Source: Galeruca laticollis
Lineage: Eukaryota > Arthropoda > Insecta > Coleoptera > Chrysomelidae
Length of the DNA: 64,000 nt
Direction of reading: 5' to 3'
NCBI GenBank assembly: GCA_963921935.1
Contig: OY998176.1
Coordinates: forward strand, 166,383,590-166,447,589
Under the pieces are notes generated by a model, which was not told where the DNA came from, made no database searches, and worked only from the letters and a program-made list of their open reading frames with translations. Positions 43,916-55,450 of the stretch are shown in pieces (position 1 is the first letter of the stretch; each line of letters opens with the position of its first letter). The position numbers were made by a program, and so were the translations under genes.

Positions 43916-44640
43916 TTAACCTTCTCGCTGCCGGTAATATTTTTAATTTTTTTGTCTAGGTATAAAACATTTTAATATTCTAGAATAGCGTAATAAATAG
44001 TTCTCAACTATTAATTGCGTTCTATTTTATATAATTTCCTCTCCAACCCCTATTTTGTACAGTGTACATTTTTGTTACACTCGCATAAATACGATTATTT
44101 TTATTTGATATGCCGTGTGTCACATTTATGTTACACTGCGTATCATTTATGTTATTGTTTCAGATCAAGTGAAATAATGTAAACAATGGCTCGTCGGTAC
44201 TTATCCCAGAGAGAATTGGAAGCAGAAATAAATAGAATCTTCGAAAACACCCAGGATAATGACACATTTTTGAACAGATATCATATGAACAATGAAGACA
44301 TGGATAACTCCGATGCCGATCTCCATTATGACTGCAGCACTGATGCGGAAAGTGAAAACTCTAGTAACTCTATGAGCGATGAGGATACTCCTGGTCCATC
44401 AACAAAACGTCCCCAAAAAGATATTCAACAAAAACGTTCCCTAGGCAACAGTTCTACAGTCAATAACCCTCCAGCCAAAAATACACTGAACAATATTCTT
44501 TCCAACAATACGCCTCCGCTCAATAATCCGCCAGCCCATAATCTCCCAGATAATAATCTCCCAGCTAATAATTTCACAGCCAATAATGCACCAGTCAAGA
44601 ATCCACAGTACAATTGTAGAAAATGGAAGAAAAAATAAAC
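43916..44640 (+). mobile_element. piggyBac-like element, 5' end only
   Basis: TTAA at 43916-43919 is followed by CCTTCTCGCTGCCGGTAATA, a C-rich start like piggyBac terminal repeats, then 240 bp of leader and a transposase N-terminus. The rest was lost; LINE sequence begins by 44655. Confidence 0.65.
44186..44638 (+). pseudogene. piggyBac transposase N-terminal region
   Basis: 150 codons starting MARRYLSQRELEAEINRIF, close in layout to the R-LT-x-ELE-EL-x-x-IF start of piggyBac-type transposases, then an acidic stretch (DADLHYDCSTDAESENSSNS) and the GPSTKR motif. An unusual run of about a dozen (N/P)-rich units (NNPPA, NNTPP, NNLPA...) follows, ending RKWKKK, the basic segment that precedes the DDD domain in the family. 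The catalytic domain is absent. Confidence 0.6.
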
Positions 44641-45240
44641 AACTACAATAAATATCAAAGAAAAAGAGTGGAGTCAATATCTCAAGAATTCATTAACGGA
44701 AGAAGATGGGCAGCATGAAGAAGATGATATGACTGATAATGATACAGGGATAGAATACGAAGAAAAACCAACCGAAGATGAATGTTACGACATAATTAAT
44801 AAAATGAAATACAACAAAGCGGGAGGGACAGACGAAATAATAAATGAGCTGATAAAATATGGAGGAGTCGACCCAAGGCATAAAATATTTAAAATCATGG
44901 AAAGAATATGGGAATCAGAAACAATGCCGAAAGAGTGGTCTACTGGAATGATTATACCAATAATGAAGAAAGGAAATCCTAATATTTGTAGCAATTATAG
45001 AGGAATTAGTTTACTCAACACCGTATATAAAATACTGACAACGATAATAAATGAAAGGCTAAAAAAGGTAATGGAATCAGAAACAGGGGAGTATTAAAAA
45101 GGTTTTCGAAAAGGAAAATCAACAGTAGATGCCATACACACTATAAATCAAGTAATTGAAAAATTAGTGTTTTAAATGAAACTCAACGTTTCTAGCTAAT
45201 GCCACAATATAATGTAAAATGTTAAAAATTCTAAAAAATA

Positions 45241-45274
45241 GACAATTGTTTCGATAACTAAATATCATCGTCAG
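45241..45274 (-). ncRNA. Hammerhead ribozyme core, family A copy 2
   Basis: Minus strand: CTGACGA, T, GATA/TATC-type stem II, GAAA, CAATTG, TC. The core is complete. Confidence 0.65.
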
Positions 45275-45647
45275 AATGACAGAAGTTACATTTCATTTGA
45301 TGCCTACCTGATGTTTAGTAGTTACTTTTGGCTAGACCAAAAAGTGACCTACCTTGTGATTTACTTAATATATGTTAATAGAAAAAAGAAGGAGATGTGA
45401 TTACAAATATTGAAGCTTAGATATTATTAGCCTTATGGTAATATCCTGGATATCATTTTTCCAATTAAGATCAGTATATCACCAGAGGGCTAATAATATC
45501 TAAGCTTCTATATTTGTAATATCACATCTTCTTTTTTTTTCTATTAACATATATTAAGTAAATCACAAGGTAGGTCACTTTTTGGTCTAGCCAAAAGTTA
45601 CTACTAAACATCAGGTAGGCATCAAATGAAATGTAACTTCAGTCATT

Positions 45648-45681
45648 CTGACGATGATATTCAGTTATCGAAACAATTGTC
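45648..45681 (+). ncRNA. Hammerhead ribozyme core, family A copy 3
   Basis: CTGACGA, T, GATA/TATC stem II, GAAA, CAATTG, TC. Core complete and in opposite orientation to copy 2, about 375 bp away. Confidence 0.65.
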
Positions 45682-46934
45682 AATTTTTTAGAATTTTTAA
45701 CATTTTTCGTTATATTGTGGAATTAGCTAGAAACGTTGAGTTTCATTTAAAACACTAATATGAGTAGATTCCACGAAGTAAGGATCGAGAAAGTTAATTT
45801 AATTGGAAAATGTTATGAACACAATGTTGGAGTCCAAATGCTATTTATTGACTTCAAGCAAGCTTTCGACAGCCTAAAACGGAGGACAATCATAAAGGAT
45901 ATGGAACAACTAAATGTAGCACAAAAGATCACACGGTTGGTGAAAGTGACGATGAAAGATTCTAGGGCAAGAGTAATGACAAGGGAAGGTCCATCTGAGG
46001 AATTTGAAATGAATGCTGGAGTAAGGCAAGGAAATGGACTCTCAGCGGTATTGTTCAACAAAGCATAATTAAGACTTGTAATATCAATGGAAGCATCATT
46101 AATAAATCAAAACAAATAATAGCATATGCTAATAATTTAACCATAATAGCGAGAGACCGAAGGAGGCTTGAAGAAACATTAGAGGAAATTGTAAAGGAGG
46201 CGAAAAAGGAAGATTAAGAATTAATCAGGAGAAAACAAAATATATGGAAATGAAAAGAAAGGAGGAAGCAGTAGAGTTGAATGAATTCAGTTTTGAAATT
46301 GTTAACACCTTTAAGTATCTGGGAACAATTAATAGTAACAAAAATGACACAAAAATCGAGATAAGGCAAATAATTCACGCAGGGTATAGAGCATATCCAA
46401 AATTTGAAAACATCATGCAGAGTAAGAGAATAAGCGGAGCAACAAAATCAAGAGTCTACATGATGGCGATAAAATCGGTAGTTACTTATGCGGCTGAAAC
46501 TATGAGACTGAGAAACGAGGACAAAGATCAACTAAGAATATATGAAAGAAGAACAATCAAAAAAATTTATGGACCAGTCAAACTAGGGTATAACGAATAC
46601 CGAACACTTATGAATTATGAAATTAGAAATATATTAGAAAATGAGGACATAGTAAACATAATTAAATCGAAAAGGATTCGTTGGTACCGACAAGTTAAAA
46701 CAATTGAGAAAGGACAGGAGGTAAGGGTAATTACAGAATGGAGACCGAATGAGTAAAGATTACCAGGAAGACCAAAAATTAGATGGGAAGATCAGGTTGT
46801 GAAAGTTATAAAAATTTTGGGAGTACAAGGCGGGGAGAGACAAATGCAGGACAGAAAGGGAGTAGAGAACAATTGTCGAAACTGCAAAAGCCTCTAATAA
46901 ATTGTAGATAAACAGCAAGAAAAACGTGGGCTAA

Positions 46935-46946
46935 CCCCCCCCCCCC
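46935..46946. repeat. Poly-C run
   Basis: Twelve consecutive C just after the LINE. A similar run occurs at 33447-33458, also downstream of an element end. Confidence 0.8.
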
Positions 46947-47153
46947 AGATACAGGGTCAAAAGAGCTCAAATTGAGCGGCTATAACTCCAACTCGAGTGT
47001 ATATTGCAGCTGTATAATCTATGCACAGATAGGGAATACACGTGGAATATGTCTGGATATGTGGGAAAAAATACGACCGAGGATATGTCAGCAACTGAAA
47101 TACTATCCAACCAACATCATCAATAAATGAAGATATTTTAGTATCCGTAAATC

Positions 47154-47293
47154 ATGACAAAAGTGAATGGTACTGCAAGATTTGCAAGGAATGCTTAATA
47201 GGAGGTATGATTCAATGCATAAGATGTAAAGAATGGGTACATAAATCATGTGCAGATGATTCAGACAATTACATATGTGATATGTGCTCTTAA
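47154..47293 (+). pseudogene. Isolated PHD-like zinc finger (pogo-type C-terminus)
   Basis: The frame ending at the TAA 47291-47293 reads W-YCKICKECLIGGMIQC, then RCKEWVHKSC and YICDMC, a Cys4-His-Cys3 PHD pattern with the W before the final H-x2-C. It resembles the finger at the end of the pogo transposase at 38140-38278, so it is probably the tail of another such element. The upstream transposase is not present. Confidence 0.6.
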
Positions 47294-47504
47294 ACATATT
47301 GCAGTATTTTTTTTATATCCAAGAAGGTCGTTTCCATTTTTTTCATGTTAACAGAATTCATATTTGTTTTGAGTCTCAACTTTTCTTGTTCAAATCTTGT
47401 TTTATTTTTAATATTTCCAACTAATAAACTAGTGATTAGTTATTTCAATCTAAAATAAAATGTTATGAATGTAATAAAGGATAGAACAATTCAGGAAACC
47501 ATGT

Positions 47505-47540
47505 GGTACAAATTAGGCAACCGGTTGCCTCAATTGTACC
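47505..47540. repeat. 36-bp near-perfect palindrome
   Basis: Arms GGTACAAATTAGGCAACC and GGTTGCCTCAATTGTACC meet without a spacer; 16 of 18 positions pair. Related wording (CCAAATTGGGCAACC) occurs at 47705-47720. Confidence 0.75.
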
Positions 47541-47824
47541 ACTTGTAAAGGTTTTAAAAATGTTAAATATGGACCAAAATATATTATTCTAAAATTTTTA
47601 AAAATATATATAATGTTTTCAAAACTGTAATGAAAATTGTGGAGCAGTTTAAACATCATTTTCTAAAATTTGTAATTGCTATAAACAAAAACGTCAGAAC
47701 AGGTCCAAATTGGGCAACCCTACCCTACTTTTTTTATCGTGTGGAGTTTTATTTTGTGGCTCAAGTACTCACTGAGTCACCAATTTCTTTGAAGCTTTTA
47801 TTGCTTCTAATTTGGATCTAATGG

Positions 47825-48185
47825 AGGCGGCGTGTTTTTAATAGCTAGAATTTCTTCATAACCTTCAAAGTCAATAAGCTGAAGAAGTTCTTTTACATCA
47901 TCTTTCAGTCCTTCTTGTTATATCGAGTGTTTCTGACTATGTTCTATTTTTTGCAGTAGCATTCAGGTCTGTTAAATGTGCCTGAAATTAATTAATTATT
48001 TCATAGTTATTCTCTCTTATCCAAAAAGTTACTTATTAAGGAAGTAAAAGAGAGTGTTATACTATCATTAAAAAAATCTATGGATATAGAGTCATTTTCA
48101 TTCATAGGATGTATGCAAACAAGATGTCCTAATAGAGGAATCGATGAAGGAACAAATATATTGATGTAGACAAGCTGGACAATAA
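47825..48185. other. Unassigned stretch
   Basis: AT-rich sequence, nothing recognised. Confidence 0.4.
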
Positions 48186-48189
48186 ATAC

Positions 48190-48545
48190 AGCATAATGGA
48201 CAGTTAAACCAATTTAAGTACCTTGGATGTTATGTCACCTAACATCTGAGTCCAGTTAGAAAAATAAGGTGTAGAATAGAGAACGCCCGATCAACATTCC
48301 AAAAAATGAAACCACTTTTCTGCAATGATAACCTGAACATAATATTACTGCAGAGAATGGTAAAATCTAACATATTGTCAGTGTTGCTGTATGGGGCAGA
48401 GATCTGGACCATTATAACCCCTACAGTTAATCAGTAAGAGGCGTTCGAGATGTGGTTACACCGGCGTATGCTGAGAATACCCTGCACAGCTATGCAGACC
48501 AACGAAATGGTACTAAACAGGGCCGACGCAGCGCAATGAACAATG
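48190..48545 (+). pseudogene. LINE ORF2 C-terminal fragment
   Basis: Reads NQFKYLGCYVT, ENARSTFQKMKPLF, SVLLYGAEIWTI and FEMWLHRRMLRIPCT across stops. The F-YLG, LLYG-E-WT and E-x2-x-RRML-I blocks belong to the region after the RT catalytic motifs in RTE/craniofacial-type LINEs. Confidence 0.7.
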
Positions 48546-48559
48546 GTCATCTTATAGTA

Positions 48560-49214
48560 GTAGTAATTTTTATATATCGTAAAATGAGCAAATATCTTGA
48601 TACTAATTAAAAACTAAAAATATAGCAATCCAAAAGGCAATAAATAAAAATTCCTTAACTGGGCCTTAATAGCAGAATGTTATAAGATTCGTGTCTGTAG
48701 TCATTCGATTCGGAGGAAGGGTTAAATATTTCCGAACAACCAAGATTTTAATCGCATGTTTTCTTTATTGATAATGTCTTCAGGGTAGAGAGGTGCGTGT
48801 CTTTTTATATCTAATAAATTACATCAGATATTTTTTTCTTAGCAATACAATTTTGATAAATGTCGCTGGGCATGTCACCAACTTTCACCAGATATTTCTG
48901 GAAATAAAAACGTGATTTTGTAAAAAAAATCGTGCGGTTATCAATTTAATAAATAATAAAGGAAACCTACGTGCGTGACAATTCACAGGTTATAAATTAT
49001 TCTGATTTACTATCTTAAATGAAGTTAAATTGAGATTCGTCACTTCACTCAATTATGTTATGGTATATTACACCAGCCTTAATTTTATAATTATATATGT
49101 TTTAATCACCGTTATTATATAAAACTAATAATTTAATTTTCTTTTGTAGAACATGCGATTCAAAATGTCTGTAACAACATTATAATGTGTGATTCATGTA
49201 TTTAGGACAAAATT
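48560..49214. other. Unassigned stretch
   Basis: AT-rich, no gene or repeat recognised. Confidence 0.4.
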
Positions 49215-49755
49215 ACCGCACCTCCCATATTACTTTTCCGCCCAACCCTATCCAATGTGCGAGGAAAGTATTGGTTTACCTCAAAAAAGTTGTAGTTTTG
49301 GATTTTTTCATAAATTTTTTCGCTTTTCAGTAATAATAACGCGAAAAATCTGTTTTTAGAAAAATAACCTTTGTGTATGTCTTCGTTGTCGTCGGCCAGT
49401 TTTCATAACATGTCTTGTTAGTGCCCTCAAGAGTGCAACAAGTCAACAATTTTATAATTGGATTTTGTTCAGGACATTTCACAAGTGAACCTTATTGATT
49501 TTGAGCTCAACAGAACCAGTACAACGAGTGCTATGAAGTATCACATTTTTGGATTAATTTCAGTTTGTTAACACGATACAGCATCCGGAGTATATGAAAG
49601 TGACTAATTTTATGATTGGATACTGTTCAGGGTGTCTCACAGATGACCTCTATTGATGTTCATCTCACCAAAGTTGGTTCAACGAGTTCTATAAATGTAC
49701 TACATTTCAAAGTGCGGAAAAATTAGTTTTAATTATTTAAACCGTTTATTTTTAT
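49215..49755 (-). repeat. Dispersed repeat R, copy 4 (longest)
   Basis: Reverse complement of the family. It adds a section in which one 200-bp unit is present twice (49440-49550 and 49600-49690 share AATTTTAT-ATTGGAT-TTGTTCAGG and CCT-ATTGATGTT-type words). It ends with AAACCGTTTATTTTTAT, the mirror of the 5' end of copy 1. Confidence 0.7.
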
Positions 49756-50137
49756 CTTTTATACCTTACGCATTATCCTACTTGAGCGGCATCACGCGGA
49801 CCACTAGGCTGTCGCACGCAGCGATATTAAAACTATGATAATTTATTGGTGTGTCCTTCGTAGCAGTTACCGCAGGCGCGGCGCAGTCCGTCAATCATTA
49901 TTTATGTATTAAGTGATCCATTATTGTTTAACAGTAACAGTTGCCGTAATTACTATAAAGCAATAATGTCACTTATTGCTCGTAATACATAGGTTTTTTC
50001 TACAACTACTGAATAAAATAAAACTATTTTTAAATCACTATCTATTTAAAACCAATATAAACTAGGAATTCACTTTGTAATTTGAAATTTTTCAAATACG
50101 TCAGTATAAATATGTCAATTCAAATGTGTTTGCATTG

Positions 50138-52484
50138 TACAGGTTGGCAAATTAATTTTGTCAGTCAGAAGTTTGGCGACTTCCGATGCGCCGTAACAAA
50201 GACGTATGCGGATTGCAAGAGCTCACTTTGCTGGCAGAATTCGTAAGCTTCGTATAGACAGTACCGTACAGAGAAAAGTGTGATTACCGAGGTTGTGCAA
50301 TAGTAACTTGTTAAGGCGAGTCCAGAAAGAAAAGTTCATAATTACAAACATATCGACGCCATTTTTAGTCCATTTAGTGAAACTTAAATGATAATTTTTT
50401 TGTTTTTGCATGCCTTTATGCACTTGTTGCATAAATAACTTTTTTGTTTCTATCTACAGGAGCATATAAAAAGGCGAATGTTTATTTTGTGTAAGATACC
50501 TATTCAAATGTAATAGGTTTTTGTCTTATAATTATTATACTTATTACACACCTATCTTTAATACGTTTCGGTTTTATCATTTGTTTTGAACCATCTTCCG
50601 ATTTCAGTTACAATTGCGGTTTGGTCATATTAAAATATGTTTGAAGTAAAATCTAAAGATCGTATCAAACAACTAATGAACTGAAACGTGAAATAGTATT
50701 TTTGATTTTAGTCTTTCTTTTAAAGGGCCGAAAACCACAACAAAAATTTTTATTTCAAAGACGGTCATTGACAACAAATTTAACTACTTCCTCATTTCAT
50801 TAGTATAAAAATACACATGAGTAAAACTTTTAATACAACATTTGTATCGACTTATTTCATTGTCGGGTCATTGATCGAGTTTCTGCTGCTACGAAAGCCA
50901 AATAACGCTTTCCCGTATTAAAAAAGAAGCTTTGGCAGGAAGTAGGTAATGCTGACACTGATGTGCCTACTAAAAAACAAAGAACGTCCAGTATTCGTAT
51001 CGATCAATTCGACAAAACTGTGCTTAGAAGGTGCATAATAAATTTTCACATATCCGAGAAAAAAGTACCCACGTTAAGAAATGTACTCCAAACTTCTGCA
51101 GATAGCTATGGCTTCGCAGGAAGTCGCGCATCTCTGCGGAAACAAATACATTCTTTGTGTTTTCGTTGGACCAACATGAAAAACAACCGAAGTTTGTTAA
51201 TAGAACGTCACGAAATCAGACATTTACGCCTACTATATTTAAGAGACATAAAAAAATTCAGAGAACAGAGCAAACTTATCATTTATATGGATGGAACATA
51301 CCTTCATTCATGTCTCACGCACGTTAAAGGATGGAGCGACAAGAGTAACGAAGGATTATGAAAACCCGTTTCAAAAGGTAATAGGCTCATCATTATGCAT
51401 GCATGGAATGAAAATGGTTTTGTACCTAATGCTGGTATTATATGGAACTCCCAGTCAAAAACAGGAGATTATCATAATGAAATAGCGTACGAAAATTATG
51501 ATAAGTGGGTACAAGAAAAATGTAATCCAAACCTACCAAAAAACGCTGTCGTAGCAATTGGTTACGCCCCATATGACAATGTTCTGAATGAAAAATCACC
51601 TACGACTGCTTGGACTAAAAAACAATTAAAAAACTGGCTTTCTGAAAGAAACATATTACAGTGACCAAATGTTGAAACTGAATTTTCATAATGTTGCAAA
51701 AATGTAGAAACCGCAATATAAAACTTATTAAACTGACGAATTGTTAAGTTTTAAGGCTACCCCCGTATCACCCGGACTAAAATCCCATCGATAGTGTTTG
51801 GGAGGCACTTGAAGAATATGTGGCCAGACGAAATGTTACCTTCAATTTTACAAAGGTTAAAGAATTCTGTAATGAGTTTTTTGACAGATTTTCTGCAAAT
51901 TATTGGAAAGTTAGATGTGACCATGTTAAAAAGATTGAAGATGAATTTATGAACAATGAACCACTTTTAGATACTGTTGTAGATAATATTATTAATTATT
52001 TGACCGAAGACGGAGAAGCGAGGATGATGAAGTTGATATAGAAAGTGATTTTGAAGAATCATTTGTAGATTCATTATTTATTATTTACATCACATGAAAT
52101 AATAAAGGGTAATTATAGAATTCTCCGTACGGTTCTTTATGCAATAAATAATTTTGTCTGTACAAAAAAAACAATTTTCGTAGAAAAATCTAATGGTTTT
52201 CATTTCCTCATCCATTTAATTGATAATAAAGAACATATTAATGCTATTTTGTTTTGGAAACTCGATATTATATAGCATTAAACATGTGCCATAATTTATT
52301 AGTTCCAAATCCAAATTCAAAATGTTGTGTTATCCTCGTACGTATTAGCAGTCTCACAACCTTTAAAACTTTGCATGCGGAATGTACGTCGCCTGCTCCT
52401 CTCGGTAACTACGTTTGCAAAGTTGTCAAGTTCTATGGCTTTCTCGCGCATCGTCAACTGCCAAAATTAATTTGACAACCTGTA
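50138..52484 (+). mobile_element. Tc1/mariner-like DNA transposon with TA target duplication
   Basis: CAGGTTGGCAAATTAATTTT at 50140 is mirrored by AAAATTAATTTGACAACCTG ending at 52482, each bordered by TA. The inverted similarity extends further through GATGCGC-type words. Inside is one transposase gene. TA duplication and the DDE signature place it in the Tc1/mariner (IS630) superfamily; the subfamily is not one I can name. Confidence 0.8.
50963..52041 (+). pseudogene. Tc1/mariner-like transposase
   Basis: An N-terminal helix-turn-helix-like region (LRNVLQTSADSYGFAGSRAS) precedes the DDE domain. First Asp kept: IIYMDGTYLHS. Then SKGNRLIIMHAWNENGFVPN and GDYHNEIAYENY. The second Asp is lost: VVAIGYAPYDN where relatives have a V-x-D-N-A-P-Y-H pattern. 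The third block LPPYHPD-NPIDSVW carries Asp where Glu is usual, and a stop codon replaces one Leu codon. In-frame stops at 51359 and 51662, then a frame change. The C-terminus reads YVARRNVTFNFTKVKEF. Confidence 0.8.
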
Positions 52485-52839
52485 TATACCTACTCTCTGG
52501 TTTCTACGTGCAACGCGCCTTATTATTAAATGAAACTATTTTAAATCGTTTGTTACAACTATTCGTTTATCATAAGGTTTGTTCCAACCCATCAAAGAAC
52601 CGTTCTTGGAACGGTGACGCGCATGTGCAATAGCAAAAATGCGTTCTAACCACGAGAGAACCGTTTAGCGAACGATAACTGTTTTGTTGCAACCCGATCT
52701 GGTATCGTTACGGAATCGGTTCGGGAACGATGATTTCGATACTTGACTAAAAGCAGGTATCAAGGGAACCGACTTGCGCAGTTCATATATCCATATCTAG
52801 TTTTAGGTTAGTGGGCTTGATTTGTTTATAGTTGAATTT

Positions 52840-54162
52840 TGTGGGAGCGATCTTCGCCAGTGATAGTGACCTAGAACTGGAAATTTTAATAAATGAAGGA
52901 AGAAATAAAAATGAAAATTATTTAGGTAAGAAATTTAATCTTCTTGTTAACATTCCTTTTGCCACATGAATTGTGTGGGTAGAATTAGAAAAAAACAATA
53001 TATATATATATATATATTGAAATTAAAATTTATTTCAGAAGAGACAGTACATTAATACTCTCGAGAAGTGTTCTTTGAACATGTTAGATTATCCGAAAAT
53101 ATTAGTCAAAGGTATGAAACCAGTCCATATTATCACATACAGATGGGTCAGTATGGAAGCATTTCGGCTTTACGTCAGGTTTGTACCTCTTATAGTTACT
53201 TAATACCTGTATACAAAGAATTAATTTTGTTTTATGAGTAGCCTGAGTGAAGTTCTGTACTTTGTTCTGTTTTAGGTGTTAATTTATTTATGGTATATAG
53301 GGCATCAAACTGCAAGTTTTCGAGATGTAGGTGATCACTTTAATATAACAATCAGCTCAGTCAATAGAATTGTAAGACGTCTTACCTTATTTTTGAGCAA
53401 TTTATCACCACAAATTATAAAATGATCAAATGAAAATGAGAAACGTATTACTGAAGCACGTTTTAGAGAAAATGGATTTCCCAATATGATAGGTGCTATA
53501 GATGGATGCCACAGTTAAATAGATAAGCCTGCAACTGATCCAGACTCATATATGAACCGGAAGGGACTTTATTCGCTACATGTACTTACAAATTTTAATA
53601 CAAGTTTTTTCTGTAGGTAAAAATAAAAGATTTTAATGAGTTGGTTTTCAGTTAGAGGCTGTTTGCGACCACCAATGAAAAATAATAGACATTTTTATTG
53701 GGTATCTCGGATCTGTTAACGATAGTCGGGTATTCAGGAATTCCCCGTTAAGTACAAATTTCGAAGAAAAATGTGGCAGGTATTTCCTATTAGGGGACAG
53801 TGCAAAATAACCTATTGACACCATACAAAGATGAGGAAACTCAACACGAAGGCAAACCAATTATAATGTCAAACTAGCAAAAAATAGATACGTTATTGAA
53901 CACTGTTTTGGTACTTTAAAACAGAAGTTCCGACAACTGTATCATGTAAAGCTGAAATGTATACCGTTCATTGCACACTTCATAAGGGCAGCTTCTGTGT
54001 TGCAGAATATAGCAAGAGATTATGAGTTTCTTGTAAATGTTGATCCAGCGATGCCAAATATTAATGTTCATGTAGACGAAGAGAAGGTGGCTGAAGATGA
54101 CGAAGTTGAAGCATGTGTTGCTGTAATTGGAGGTAGGGTGGCTAATTCATTACTAATATAAA
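52840..54162 (+). pseudogene. PIF/Harbinger transposase (spliced, mutated)
   Basis: A short acidic first exon (about 52840-52926, ending at GTAAG) is followed by SENISQRYETSPYYHI and MGQYGSISALRQ, an intron to about 53275, then TASFRDVGDHFNITISSVNR (HTH) and MIGAIDGCHS (first Asp). After a further intron: DIFIGYLGSVNDSRVFRNSPL (second Asp), and KLAKNRYVIEHCFGTLKQKF with the catalytic Glu. All three DDE residues survive, but stops at about 53423 and 53516 and frameshifts remain. Its Myb-like partner gene lies downstream in convergent orientation. Confidence 0.8.
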
Positions 54163-54649
54163 CACGTGTGTAAATAATATAATTTCCTATGTCAAAATAA
54201 ACGTTTGTCCTGATACAAAATATACAGTGTTATTTAAATAAATAATATAATTTCCTAAACCAAAATAAAATATATTCTTGAAACAACATACAGGCTCCTT
54301 TAACTAATGGCTAACTGATAAGTAAACAAAACACAACAAATTATATCACATTAGAAGGTTACGAATACATAAAGAAAAACATTATCTATAAAAACAATCC
54401 TTAAATACTAAATTCACAACAAAAACATTCTTATCACTTATATTAGTTGGCAACAATGCTGCACTGGCAGTTACATCTACAGTTTCTCAGAGTTTCATTT
54501 TATTCTTCAAATAACTTATTACGAGCTTTTATCTCTGCAAGTTTTTCCCTTTCAATTTCCAAATTTGCTTCATAATACATTTTCCTGTCAAGTCTTAAAT
54601 TTTCTATATTTGTCAATCTTCTATTGATTCTACGTTTAGTGTTTGTAAC

Positions 54650-55450
54650 TTATGTTGCAGTTCGTTCTGGTAAAAGGACTTTAGTTGGTGTTTCGCACAG
54701 TTCAATACTATTTTCTATTTTTCCTCTGTGATTATTGTTTTCTTTTGTCTCTTCTTCAATATTGATTTCCATGGTTCTCTCATGTTCTTCTAATGAATAA
54801 TCCACTGTATCACTGGATAGTAAAACTTCTGGATGGATATTCTTTTTTTTACCAAATATGTTTTCCATTTCCAGTTGGTATTCAAAAAATTTGCGACCTC
54901 TACCTAAATGGAAAAGAAATCGCATTAAACATGTATATATAGATGTATTGAGAAATCATATGTTGCAACACATTGTTTTTAACTTAAATGGTTTATGTGC
55001 AGAAAAACAACTATTGCTTACCTGTTTTATGCTGGTTGTCGACAAATATTTTATAGTTCCTTTCTAGGACTTCCCATCTATTGTGGCAATTGCTTGCAGT
55101 TACAATAACATTCAATTTATGTAGTTCATTTGCTATTCTCTGCCACATCATTTTTACATTTCTTATATCGAAAGATCCTACTCGTTTTCTATATTTGGCA
55201 CGACAATCTATTAGTAATTTCGTATTATTCACACTCCACTTGTACTCTGCAGAAGTTGAATTATGGATTGGGGTAATTACTACTGTATTGTTAGTTGGTA
55301 CATTTATTTCAGTCGTACTTTCCAGTGTTGGGACTAATACATATTCTCGTAATTCTAAAAGAAATACTACAATTTATAAATCAACCTTTTCAGTCATATA
55401 ATATTTGCTAAATGTGATATTTACCACCTAATACACTATCCATCGTTCCA
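54650..55450 (-). CDS. Myb/SANT-like DNA-binding partner of the Harbinger transposase
   Basis: Three exons on the minus strand: a tiny first exon MDSVLGG (about 55448-55428), a second (about 55355-55021) and a third (about 54905-54650). Exon 2 contains STSAEYKWSVNNTKLLIDC, YRKRVGSF, MMWQRIANEL and CHNRWEVLERNYKIFVD, a trihelix/Myb-type domain with three spaced Trp. Exon 3 starts GRGRKFFEYQLEMENIFGKK and ends in an acidic tail. In Harbinger elements such proteins bind the transposon ends and help bring the transposase to the nucleus. Splice junctions were placed by eye. No stop breaks the frames I followed. Confidence 0.7.

Larger units (their letters stand above)
45164..45799. mobile_element. 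Head-to-head pair of Penelope family A terminal repeats
   Basis: Left copy (45164-45478) is on the minus strand and right copy (45479-45799) on the plus strand, joined at their 5' ends. The insertion is flanked by TAATTGAAAAA (45153-45163) and TAATTGGAAAA (45800-45810), an 11-bp target duplication with one mismatch, and sits inside the RT of the LINE. Inverted terminal repeats and variable target duplications are known for Penelope-like elements. Confidence 0.8.
44645..46910 (+). pseudogene. LINE ORF2 (RT) interrupted by Penelope repeats
   Basis: RT blocks in order: DECYDIINKMKYNKAGGTDE, PKEWSTGMIIPIMKKGNP, NYRGISLLNTVYK, then KGFRKGKSTVDAIHTINQVI. At 45164-45799 a nested insertion splits the protein. 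It resumes as KCYEHNVGVQMLFIDFKQAF (motif A, Asp kept), GVRQGNGLSAVLFN (motif B) and IIAYANNLTIIAR, where the catalytic YADD is YANN. The C-terminal thumb (FKYLGTINSN, IRWYRQV) ends near 46760. Several frame changes. It is similar in style to the fragments at 48190 and 39666. Confidence 0.85.
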
